In this document: piece by piece, positions 1-5,286 of the stretch
Numbering within the stretch: the first letter of the stretch is position 1
How the letters are laid out: every line of letters begins with the position of its first letter
Assembly (NCBI RefSeq): GCF_946478885.1
Contig: NZ_CAMLDX010000150.1
Location: 1 to 5,286 of the forward strand
Reading direction: 5' to 3'
From: an uncultured Bacillus sp.
Lineage (GTDB): Bacteria > Bacillota > Bacilli > Bacillales_B > DSM-18226
DNA length: 5,286 nucleotides
Position numbers and translations under genes: made by a program
Notes under the pieces: generated by a model
What the model saw: the letters and a program-made list of their open reading frames with translations, nothing else
Told to the model about the DNA's origin: nothing
The model's database searches: none

Positions 1-1944
1 TTATTTTTTCTTCAGCCAAAACTTTATAACTTTGCCATTCTGTTCAGTTTTTACTATTTCATGCCCTTCCTTTTCACACCATTCCGGCAATTCATTTAAG
101 ACTCCTCTATCTGTAGCATGGATTTCAAGCACTTGCTCTGCTTCAATTGAATGGATTCCATCCTTCAGCTTTTCAATTGGCAACGGACAAGTTAGACCTG
201 TGACATCCAAATAAGAATTTGCTTGCATGTCTGTATCCTTAAGCACAACAGTTTCTCCTAAATCATTGACTGCTGTCTCGACATTCTTCTTCACATTGCT
301 TCCATATACAGCCGAATAGGTTTTCCATCCTCCATCGACATTCTTCACCTTGAATCCATGGTTTTGTAAAATCTGGCTGGCTAAATATCCTCTTAGTCCA
401 ACCTGACAGCTAACATAAAGCGTCTGATCCCTTGGAAGTTCATCCAGCTTATTCCTCAATTCATTCAGCGGGATATTAATAGATCCTTCGATAAAGCCAA
501 ATTCGCGTTCTACTGGTTCCCGAACATCGATGAGCAAGCCTCCTCCCGCGATTATTTCATCTACTTCATGCCATTGGATATGCTCCAAATCACCATCCAT
601 TAGATTGGAGGCAACATACCCTGCCATGTTCACCGGATCCTTTGCAGAGGAATATGGAGGTGCATATGATAATTCTAAATTAGTTAAGTCTTCTACAGTT
701 AGGCCGCCTATAATAGCTGTAGCAATGACATCAATTCGTTTTTCAACTCCATCGGCGCCAACTGCCTGTGCACCAAAAATCTTTCCTGTCTCTTTATCAA
801 AAATAAGCTTTAAAGCAATAGGTGCAGCCCCAGGATAGTAGCCTGCATGTGAACTCGGGTGAATATGCAACACTTCATACGGGATATCTAACCGTTTCAA
901 TGTTTTTTCATTGTTTCCAGTAGCAGACACCGTTAAATCAAACACTTTCGCAACAGAGGTTCCTAGTGTTCCTTGATACCTCTCTTTTTTCCCCATCATA
1001 TTTTTGGCAGCAATACGTCCCTGGCGGTTAGCAGGACCTGCAAGCGGGATCACGACCTTTGTACCATTAACAAAGTCAATTACCTCCACTGCATCACCTA
1101 CAGCATAAATATCCTCATTTGAAGTTTGCAGGTATTCGTTGACTACAATACCGCCTCTCGATCCCAATTCAAGTCCGGCAGTTTTTGCCAGCTCATTTTG
1201 AGGTTTCACACCAATAGACAGAATAGTCATATCTGCTTCCAATTCCATTCCATCAGACAGGATGATCCTCCTGCCTTTGTCTGCAAAGGATTGAACACCA
1301 TTTTCGAAGATCAGCTGTATCCCCTTTTCTTTTAAATGGGCATGAAGTATGCTGGCCATTTCAAAATCAATCGGTGTCATAACCTGATTGCCTTTTTCTA
1401 CAATTGTGACCTTTATTCCGCGTTCTGCTAAGTTCTCAGCCATTTCTATCCCGATAAATCCACCTCCGACAACCACTGCCCTCTGTGGCTTCATCTCATC
1501 GACATAGCCTTTAATACGGTCTGTATCTGGGATGCTTCTTAAAGTAAATAATGATTCATGTTCCTGTAATCCCGGAATCTGCGGGATGATTGGACTTGCG
1601 CCGGGCGATAATAAGAGCTTATCATATGTTTCTTGGTATGTTTCTCCATTCTGCAGATTGCGAATGGTAACGATTTTCTTCTCGGGATCAATTCTGACCG
1701 CTTCACTTAAATTGCGAATATCAATCTGGAATCGGCTGGACATTCCTTGCACTGTCTGTACTAGCAGTTTCTCCCTATCCTTTATGACCCCGCCAATGTA
1801 ATATGGTAGACCGCAGTTTGCATATGAAATATATTCTCCCCGTTCTACTAATATAATTTCAATGTCTTCACTGAGTCTTCTTAATTTGGCTGCAGCTGTT
1901 GCTCCTCCTGCAACCCCACCTACAATTACGATTTTCTGTGCCAT
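1..1944 (-). CDS. CoA-disulfide / CoA-persulfide reductase with fused rhodanese and TusA-like domains (647 aa)
   Basis: This is a cytoplasmic FAD- and NAD(P)H-dependent oxidoreductase fused to two sulfur-carrier domains. Residues 5-17 carry the FAD-binding glycine motif (IVGGVAGGATAA), and Cys44 in SYANCGLPYY is the single redox cysteine typical of CoA-disulfide reductases (cdr family). Residues 157-183 hold the NAD(P)-binding motif (VVVGGGFIGIE), and TSNEDIYAVGDA (274-285) is the second FAD motif. Tyr369/370 and the SYAPPYSSAKDP segment (426-437) match the conserved dimer-interface tyrosine region. A rhodanese domain follows (about 455-550) with the active loop CQVGLR and Cys513. A TusA-like domain (about 577-647) has the CPLP motif with Cys586. 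Known relatives with a rhodanese domain reduce CoA persulfide or polysulfide; the TusA cysteine could relay the sulfane sulfur. The ATG start is fixed by AGGAGG 9 nt upstream, and the TAA is at 1-3. The frame is intact. Family and domains are certain; the physiological substrate is inferred. Confidence 0.95.
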   Translation of the reverse strand: MAQKIVIVGGVAGGATAAAKLRRLSEDIEIILVERGEYISYANCGLPYYIGGVIKDREKLLVQTVQGMSSRFQIDIRNLSEAVRIDPEKKIVTIRNLQNGETYQETYDKLLLSPGASPIIPQIPGLQEHESLFTLRSIPDTDRIKGYVDEMKPQRAVVVGGGFIGIEMAENLAERGIKVTIVEKGNQVMTPIDFEMASILHAHLKEKGIQLIFENGVQSFADKGRRIILSDGMELEADMTILSIGVKPQNELAKTAGLELGSRGGIVVNEYLQTSNEDIYAVGDAVEVIDFVNGTKVVIPLAGPANRQGRIAAKNMMGKKERYQGTLGTSVAKVFDLTVSATGNNEKTLKRLDIPYEVLHIHPSSHAGYYPGAAPIALKLIFDKETGKIFGAQAVGADGVEKRIDVIATAIIGGLTVEDLTNLELSYAPPYSSAKDPVNMAGYVASNLMDGDLEHIQWHEVDEIIAGGGLLIDVREPVEREFGFIEGSINIPLNELRNKLDELPRDQTLYVSCQVGLRGYLASQILQNHGFKVKNVDGGWKTYSAVYGSNVKKNVETAVNDLGETVVLKDTDMQANSYLDVTGLTCPLPIEKLKDGIHSIEAEQVLEIHATDRGVLNELPEWCEKEGHEIVKTEQNGKVIKFWLKKK

Positions 1945-1953
1945 TGTATTTAG

Positions 1954-1959
1954 CCTCCT
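1954..1959 (-). promoter_or_regulatory. Ribosome binding site of the reductase gene
   Basis: The minus strand reads AGGAGG, a perfect Shine-Dalgarno core, 9 nt before the ATG at 1942-1944. It fixes the reductase start codon. Confidence 0.9.
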
Positions 1960-2012
1960 GATATAAGATCTTCTTTATAAACCCTTTGTGATTATTATCT
2001 CAAGTCTTTCAT

Positions 2013-2026
2013 TACCCCTATAGGTA
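2013..2026. promoter_or_regulatory. Second, weaker operator-like dyad TACC-N6-GGTA in the reductase leader
   Basis: TACC (2013-2016) and GGTA (2023-2026) flank CCTATA; the core CCTATAGG is itself palindromic. The arms and 6-bp spacing match the centre of the dyad at 2084-2101. The two centres are 73 bp apart, close to seven helical turns. It lies downstream of the predicted transcription start, where a bound repressor could act as a roadblock or pair with the promoter site. It is weaker because the match stops at 4 bp per arm. Confidence 0.42.
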
Positions 2027-2079
2027 TATTAAAGGATAAAAAAACAGCTACTTTAAATTATATAATCTTTACAAAAATT

Positions 2080-2108
2080 ATAATATACCCATCGAGGTAT
2101 AAAGTCAA
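2080..2108 (-). promoter_or_regulatory. Sigma-A-type promoter of the reductase gene
   Basis: On the minus strand, a -35 box TTGACT (2103-2108; 5 of 6 to consensus) and a -10 box TATTAT (2080-2085; 5 of 6) are separated by exactly 17 bp. Transcription would begin near 2073, leaving a leader of about 129 nt before the reductase ATG. The spacer is almost entirely filled by an inverted repeat, so the promoter looks repressible: strong core elements that a bound protein would block. Confidence 0.75.
2084..2101. promoter_or_regulatory. Operator-like dyad TATACC-N6-GGTATA inside the reductase promoter
   Basis: An 18-bp inverted repeat with perfect 6-bp arms (TATACC at 2084-2089, GGTATA at 2096-2101) lies between the -35 and -10 boxes and overlaps the -10 by two bases. 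An AT-flanked C-tract/G-tract dyad of this kind resembles operators of the CsoR/RcnR/FrmR/CstR repressor family. CstR, the persulfide-sensing branch, controls CoA-persulfide reductase genes in some Firmicutes. No such repressor gene is in the window, so identity of the binder is inferred from motif form, position and target function. Binding by another repressor is possible. Confidence 0.6.
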
Positions 2109-2154
2109 TTATGGTTTCACCGTTACTTTCTGATTCAACCATCCCAGAGTAATA

Positions 2155-2160
2155 TATAAT
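2155..2160 (+). promoter_or_regulatory. Possible -10 box of the lysR-type gene promoter
   Basis: A perfect TATAAT lies 51 bp upstream of the TTG start of the LysR-type gene. No good -35 box is found at 16-18 bp; the best-placed hexamer is GATTCA at 2132-2137, which matches poorly. The promoter may therefore be weak, activator-dependent or autoregulated, which is common for LysR genes divergent from their target. The assignment rests on the -10 alone. Confidence 0.4.
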
Positions 2161-2196
2161 AAGAGTAAGCTGTCATACAGATTGGTTTATTTTATT

Positions 2197-2201
2197 GGAG
2201 G
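2197..2201 (+). promoter_or_regulatory. Ribosome binding site that selects the TTG start of the LysR-type gene
   Basis: GGAGG ends 10 nt before TTG at 2212-2214. A TTG further upstream, at 2182, is in the same frame but lies before this site and would add ten residues (including GGG) not expected in the family, so 2212 is the better start. Confidence 0.75.
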
Positions 2202-2211
2202 CGGGATTTAT

Positions 2212-3108
2212 TTGAATTATGCTGAACTGAAAACCTTTGTTACTCTGGCGGAAATAAAGAATTTTACGAGAACAGCTGAAATTCTTATGATGTCACAGCC
2301 AAGCGTGAGTTTACATATTAAAAATCTGGAAGAAGAATTTCAAACCAAGCTTTTTCTGCGATCACCAAAGGTATTAAAAATAACTCCCACCGGGGAAATA
2401 TTATACGATCGAGCCAAACTAATGCTGTCTCTCTTCGAACAAACAAAACAAGACATCCTTGAACATCACCATATTGTAAAAGGAGAGCTAAAGATAGGAG
2501 CCAGTTTCACAATTGGTGAATATGTGCTACCGTCCATTATCGCTGGATTTAAAAAGGAATTTCCTAACTTGGAGCTGCAAATCGTCATTGGAAATACTGA
2601 AGAAATCGTTCAATATGTAAAGCTGTTCCAGGTAGATATTGGCTTAATTGAAGGACAGACAAATGAAAAGGATCTTTCAGTCCATCCCTTTATGCAGGAT
2701 CAGCTGTTTATTACAGCACCGTACGGTCACCCTCTCACTGATAAAGAGGAGGTCTCCATACTGGAGCTACAAAATCAGGAGTGGATTGCCAGAGAGTCGG
2801 GATCCGGGACACGTCTATATTTCGATCATATGATCCGTGCTAACGGAATAAAGATGGGCTCCCTTCTCACAATCAGCAGTAATCAGGGTATTAAAGAGGC
2901 TGTTATCAATGGCATGGGGCTTTCACTCTTATCCTATCGCGTCATCGAGAGGGAGGTACAGTATAACACCCTTTCTATCATCTCATTAAAAAACTTCGCT
3001 TTCAAAAGGACGTTTTCTTATATTTACTCCCCTGTGATTGAAAATAAGAAAAACGTGAAGATCTTTATCCAAACTTTACAGAATCTTGAGGATTATGTCA
3101 TTCCGTAA
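2212..3108 (+). CDS. LysR-family transcriptional regulator, CysL-like (298 aa)
   Basis: This is a DNA-binding regulator of standard LysR length (298 residues from the TTG start). The N-terminal winged helix-turn-helix occupies about residues 1-60, with the family pattern ELKTFVTLAEIKNFTRTAE, then SQPSVSLHIKNLEEEF as the recognition region, and TKLFLRSPK. A linker helix runs to about residue 88. The rest is a two-lobed periplasmic-binding-like effector domain starting at GELKIGASFTIGEYVLP. Segments such as NTEEIVQYV, VDIGLIEG and ARESGSGTR resemble the CysL/YwfK-type subgroup, whose members often control sulfur-assimilation genes. It is transcribed divergently from the sulfur-transferring reductase, the usual LysR layout, so that gene is its likeliest target. 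Effector and target are inferred; family membership is clear. The TAA stop is at 3106-3108. Confidence 0.93.
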   Translation: MNYAELKTFVTLAEIKNFTRTAEILMMSQPSVSLHIKNLEEEFQTKLFLRSPKVLKITPTGEILYDRAKLMLSLFEQTKQDILEHHHIVKGELKIGASFTIGEYVLPSIIAGFKKEFPNLELQIVIGNTEEIVQYVKLFQVDIGLIEGQTNEKDLSVHPFMQDQLFITAPYGHPLTDKEEVSILELQNQEWIARESGSGTRLYFDHMIRANGIKMGSLLTISSNQGIKEAVINGMGLSLLSYRVIEREVQYNTLSIISLKNFAFKRTFSYIYSPVIENKKNVKIFIQTLQNLEDYVIP

Positions 3109-3135
3109 AAAACATTTTTAATCCCCCCGCCAGTA

Positions 3136-3148
3136 CACCCATAGGGTG
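3136..3148. promoter_or_regulatory. Operator-like dyad CACCC-ATA-GGGTG between the LysR-type gene and the small gene
   Basis: CACCC (3136-3140) and GGGTG (3144-3148) are perfect 5-bp arms around ATA. The C-tract/G-tract core looks like the two dyads before the reductase gene, but the arms are 3 bp apart and the flanks are less AT-symmetric. There is no T-run after it, so it does not read as a terminator. It sits 66 bp before the ATG of the 56-residue protein, upstream of the candidate -35. Role as a binding site is a guess. Confidence 0.35.
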
Positions 3149-3166
3149 CAATTAAACATAACTGTC

Positions 3167-3195
3167 TTGTTGGCTGAATATAATGTACATATATT
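3167..3195 (+). promoter_or_regulatory. Candidate promoter of the small gene
   Basis: TTGTTG (3167-3172) and TATATT (3190-3195) are separated by 17 bp, placing the start near 3202 and leaving a leader of only about 12 nt. An alternative -10, TATAAT at 3179-3184, is a perfect hexamer but lacks a recognisable -35 at the right distance. Either suggests the small gene has its own promoter. Read-through from the LysR-type gene is also possible because no terminator separates them. Confidence 0.4.
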
Positions 3196-3213
3196 CTAGA
3201 CGGGGTGAAAGGT

Positions 3214-3384
3214 ATGAAAGTACTTGCAAAAACACCGAGAGATTTTGTACTGAGCTTTAATGACGATGAATTTGAAGGACTATCTGAATTTGAAAAACAT
3301 GACAAAATAGCAAGAGTCCTTAAAGAAGTAATTGCGGAGCAGATATGGTGGATAGAGATAAAGGAATTCATAGCTTTTAAATAA
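3214..3384 (+). CDS. Small protein of unknown function (56 aa)
   Basis: I do not recognise this protein. The frame begins with ATG after the purine-rich GGGGTGAAAGG (3202-3212), which can serve as a ribosome binding site, and ends at TAA 3382-3384. The product begins MKVLAKTPRDFVLSFNDDEF, followed by a charged, probably helical segment (residues 21-45, rich in E, K and D) and an aromatic/hydrophobic tail (WWIEIKEFIAFK). It has no signal peptide, no transmembrane segment, no cysteine and no metal-binding motif, so it is probably cytoplasmic. Supporting it as a gene are a candidate promoter just upstream, the binding site and a strong terminator about 80 bp downstream. Against it are its small size and the lack of any family assignment. 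It could be a small regulatory or partner protein, or a chance frame. Confidence 0.6.
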   Translation: MKVLAKTPRDFVLSFNDDEFEGLSEFEKHDKIARVLKEVIAEQIWWIEIKEFIAFK

Positions 3385-3397
3385 CAACCGTTCGGCA

Positions 3398-3428
3398 CGA
3401 GGAGAGGCTGAATGGTCAGTTATCCTCG
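3398..3428. other. Imperfect hairpin after the small gene
   Basis: Outer arms CGAGGA (3398-3403) and TCCTCG (3423-3428) pair perfectly. Inside them CTGA (3408-3411) and TCAG (3416-3419) pair around ATGG. The RNA could form a two-tier stem 14 nt after the small gene's stop, before the terminator at 3462. It might protect the 3' end of the transcript. It has no T-run and is not itself a terminator. Confidence 0.35.
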
Positions 3429-3461
3429 AATAGCTATTTCAAAATTTTTACAAAGAAATCA

Positions 3462-3490
3462 AAAAAAACGCTGCATATCAGCGTTTTTTT
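3462..3490 (+). terminator. Strong rho-independent terminator, probably bidirectional
   Basis: A perfect stem pairs 3462-3473 with 3479-3490. Its core is CGCTG / CAGCG with a 5-nt loop CATAT, flanked by seven A on one side and seven T on the other. It ends transcription from the LysR-type and small genes. The A-run makes it usable on the minus strand too, where it would insulate this locus from the insertion element. The following 55 bp (3491-3545) hold nothing I can identify. Confidence 0.9.
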
Positions 3491-3545
3491 ATTTCTCAAA
3501 TTATTGCATGGATACCGGTGAGCGGGGTCGAAAATGCAGTCAAAG

Positions 3546-3554
3546 GTAAGTCCG
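3546..3554. repeat. Candidate left terminus of the IS66 element
   Basis: GTAAGTCCG lies just outside the transposase terminator, in the position and with the GTAA start usual for IS66 ends. The adjacent 8 bp, AGTCAAAG (3538-3545), would be the target duplication if this is the true edge. The partner end is not in the window. Confidence 0.35.
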
Positions 3555-3560
3555 AAATAT

Positions 3561-3585
3561 AAAAAAGCGCACCTTTCCGGTACGC
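3561..3585 (-). terminator. Rho-independent terminator of the transposase gene
   Basis: On the minus strand GCGTACC (3579-3585) pairs with GGTGCGC (3567-3573) around GGAAA, with one U-G wobble, and is followed by six T (3566-3561). It lies 55 bp past the transposase stop and just inside the presumed IS end. Confidence 0.75.
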
Positions 3586-3593
3586 ATCATAAA

Positions 3594-3633
3594 TAGCCGT
3601 ATATCCTGATTTTTTTAATCGAATTTACGGCTA
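3594..3633. repeat. Inverted repeat between transposase stop and its terminator
   Basis: TAGCCGTA (3594-3601) and TACGGCTA (3626-3633) are perfect 8-bp arms with a 24-nt AT-rich centre. The centre contains a smaller dyad, GATT-TTTTT-AATC (3608-3620). No T-run follows on either strand, so it is not a simple terminator. It may be a subterminal structural element of the insertion sequence or an mRNA 3' stem. Confidence 0.45.
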
Positions 3634-3640
3634 ATTTCAT

Positions 3641-5213
3641 TTATTTGCTGCACTCCGCCTGAATCTTTTTTGACCAAGGCATGTATTGATCTCTAAAATC
3701 CCAGGGTTTTGATGGATGCCGATATTCGGTAGATCTATCAATAGTTTCTTTAAGTATCCATAGAAATCAACTCAGTTACACTTGGCTGTTTCTGCAATAC
3801 TTAAACAGATGGCGTTGGCTTTTGCGCCAGCCTCACTAACTGAGTAAAGCCAATTCTTGCGGCCAATCACACTTGGACGGATGGCATTTTCAGCTGGATT
3901 ATTATCAATTTCAATACGGCCATCCATTAAAAATGCTTTAAGTCCATTCACCCTGTTCAGTGTTTATTCAGCTACTTTCGCAAGGGAATTTTTTCCGTAA
4001 AAAGGTGATGTTTCAACCCAGTGAAGGAATTTTTTCACGATGGGCTTTGAGTACTTGTTGCGTTTTTTTCTTCGCTTACTCGGAGACAAATGCTTAAATT
4101 GCCTTTCCAACCGATATAACTCATCACAGTAGTTCACACCTATTCTACCATTCTTGCTATCAGCTTTAAGCCAATATCGGCGAACGTGGACCCAACAATT
4201 TTCGAATGTCACGCTTTTAATTTTGTCAAGACAGAATAACCGTCACAAACAATCGTGCCGGAATATTCACTGATAAAGTTTTCGAGAACAGACCGAGCAC
4301 GAGACAATGAACTTTGAAACAAGACTATAAGGGGTCCTTGACAGGGTATACTGCGATACACCCAATAATACGCATTGGATTGACCGGACTTTCCATCCGA
4401 TCGGTTTATGATTTGTGCACCTGTTTCATCGACATGCATAACTGATTTTTCCATCAAGATTTGTTTCATCCGTTCATATATAGGAGATAGCCAATCTTGT
4501 GAAGCCCGAATAACCCAATTCGAAAGGTTCTTATCATTGGTCTTCAGGCCGTAACGCTCCCACTCCTTTACCTGACGATAAAGGGGTAAGTATTGTGAAA
4601 ACGTATCATAGATTACCTTGGCTAGTACGCTAGGGCTTGCGAAGCTACGTTGAATAGCTGGCTGCGGTGCTTTACCACGTTTAATTTGTGCTCTTTGTGA
4701 TACGTCACTTTTACAACTTTTACATTCATATGCATGTTCTATGTGTTGAACTTTCTTCATTCTTACAGGAATGAATTCAGCTTCTTCGCGTACGATGGAA
4801 CTGCCAATTTCAATCATTTGCTCATGGCAGCAGTCACACATTATATTTTCTGGATGATGATGAATCGCCTGTACTTAAATATCATCATGTAATGAATCAT
4901 TCCATTTTTTCTTTTGAATTTTTCGTACAACAGTATAAAAAATCGTCTGTTGGCTTTGTTCTCCTGTGTGCTCAGGTTCGTTAAAAAACGGGTCATTATC
5001 AAATAATGACGTTTGGCCCTCAAGCGTATTGTATTTAGATTTCTCTGTTTTTGATCCATATAAAAGCTTTGTTAAATGGCGCACTTGATCGGTTAACGCT
5101 TCAATCTGTTTTGATAATTCTTTGTTTTGTTGATTTGAATGAGCCAATTGCTCTTCCAGCAGACGAATTATTTTCTCATGCTGATTTTCACTCGTAGAAG
5201 AAACGTTCGCCAT
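3641..5213 (-). pseudogene. tnpC: IS66-family transposase TnpC, inactivated by three stops and two frameshifts
   Basis: The gene encoded the DDE transposase that moves IS66 elements. Reading leftward from ATG 5211-5213 there is an N-terminal coiled coil (residues about 10-50), the LLYGSKTEKSK signature, and a zinc-finger-like pair of CxxC motifs (Cys126/129 and Cys164/167). The catalytic core holds Asp262 (HVDETG, 4428-4430), Asp324 (CDGY, 4242-4244) and Glu442 (NNPAENAIRP, 3889-3891), so all three acidic residues survive. Lesions are TAA at 4875-4877, a one-base deletion near 4210 (before VTFENCWVHVRRYW), TAA at 3964-3966, TGA at 3772-3774, and another one-base deletion near 3718-3722 (before HPSKPWDFRDQYMPW). 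The ancestral stop is TAA 3641-3643. Adding one base at each frameshift gives 525 codons. An in-frame GTG at 5223-5225 is an alternative start. Residue numbers assume the repaired frame. Confidence 0.93.
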
Positions 5214-5249
5214 ATCATTCACCACTTTCCGTTCGATTTCGTTCTTCCT

Positions 5250-5255
5250 ATTATA
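5250..5255 (-). promoter_or_regulatory. Possible -10 box of the transposase gene
   Basis: The minus strand reads TATAAT, 36 bp before the ATG at 5211-5213. A TTTATT hexamer 17 bp further upstream (5273-5278) is a poor -35. IS transposase promoters are usually weak, so this is plausible but unproven. Confidence 0.35.
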
Positions 5256-5286
5256 ACCAGTTCAAACGGAGGAATAAAGATCAAAT

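Larger units (their letters stand above)
3546..5286 (-). mobile_element. Decayed IS66-family insertion sequence, right end outside the window
   Basis: The span contains a degenerate IS66-type TnpC transposase reading leftward, its own terminator (3561-3585) and a candidate left terminus beginning GTAAGTCCG at 3546. IS66 elements typically end in GTAA/TTAC and make 8-bp target duplications. The other terminus is not seen before the window ends, so neither the matching inverted repeat nor the duplication can be checked. No tnpA or tnpB frame is seen in the 70 bp available upstream of tnpC. This would fit the tnpC-only branch of the family (ISBst12-like), but more sequence could lie beyond the edge. 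The internal part is certain; the left boundary is tentative. Confidence 0.75.

Noticed and set aside
530..838. 102-residue plus-strand open frame opposite the reductase gene
   Set aside because: It is the antisense shadow of a clearly conserved enzyme domain; no binding site or family match supports it. The other plus-strand frames between 32 and 1801 are rejected for the same reason.
2051..2070. AT-rich palindrome near the predicted transcription start
   Set aside because: It is made only of A and T in an AT-rich leader, has no GC stem and is not followed by a convincing T-run as part of a terminator, so it is weak evidence for any site.
2182..2211. Earlier in-frame TTG start for the LysR-type gene, adding ten residues
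   Set aside because: The GGAGG binding site at 2197-2201 lies inside this extension, and LysR proteins normally begin a few residues before the ELKTF-like segment, which fits TTG 2212.
3093..3398. 101-residue minus-strand open frame overlapping the small gene
   Set aside because: It runs antisense through the end of the LysR-type gene and all of the 56-residue gene, has low-complexity serine-rich sequence and no family resemblance.
3391..3402. TTCGGCACGAGG, resembling a cDNA-library adaptor
   Set aside because: Only about 12 bases match, the flanks differ and the context is natural genomic sequence with a downstream terminator, so coincidence is likelier than vector contamination.
4841..5059. 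72-residue minus-strand open frame within the transposase remnant
   Set aside because: It is a different frame of the transposase N-terminal region; the IS66 signature residues are in the other frame.
5226..5286. Possible C-terminus of a tnpB gene upstream of tnpC
   Set aside because: A short open frame ends at the TGA around 5218-5220 on the minus strand, but its roughly 20 visible residues do not resemble the IS66 Orf2 C-terminus, and a tnpC promoter-like sequence overlaps it.
1..5286. CRISPR arrays, tRNA or rRNA genes, riboswitches
   Set aside because: I saw no regularly spaced repeats, no tRNA-like cloverleaf and no recognisable riboswitch core on either strand.

Overview
The window looks like chromosomal DNA from a low-GC, Gram-positive, spore-former-like bacterium (Bacillaceae or a close relative). 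It has AT-rich intergenic DNA, strong GGAGG-type ribosome binding sites, sigma-A-like promoters, a TTG start and rho-independent terminators. This placement is inferred from composition and gene types; no species is claimed.

Layout. Positions 1-1944 (minus strand) hold an intact three-domain sulfur enzyme: a CoA-disulfide/CoA-persulfide reductase flavoprotein fused to a rhodanese domain and a TusA-like domain. Positions 1945-2211 are a divergent control region. The reductase promoter there (TTGACT, 17 bp, TATTAT) has an 18-bp perfect-arm dyad, TATACC-N6-GGTATA, filling the space between its -35 and -10. A second, weaker dyad (TACC-N6-GGTA) lies 73 bp further into the leader. Both resemble operators of the CsoR/CstR family of copper or persulfide repressors. 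Positions 2212-3108 (plus strand) encode a LysR-family regulator of the CysL-like type. Positions 3109-3213 hold a third C-tract/G-tract dyad and a promoter. Positions 3214-3384 encode an unrecognised 56-residue protein, followed by a structured stretch and a strong, probably bidirectional terminator at 3462-3490.

From about 3546 to the right edge lies a decayed IS66-family insertion sequence. Its transposase (3641-5213, minus strand) can be read almost completely. It is broken by three in-frame stop codons and two apparent single-base deletions. Restoring those bases gives a 525-codon frame with all three catalytic acidic residues present, so the element is dead but not ancient. Its own terminator and a candidate GTAAG terminus mark the left end; the right end is not in the window.

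How it fits together. The reductase and its control region suggest a persulfide / reactive-sulfur detoxification locus under dual control: a CsoR/CstR-like repressor encoded elsewhere and perhaps the divergent LysR protein. The small gene may belong to the same regulon because a similar dyad precedes it. The IS66 remnant appears to be an unrelated neighbour.
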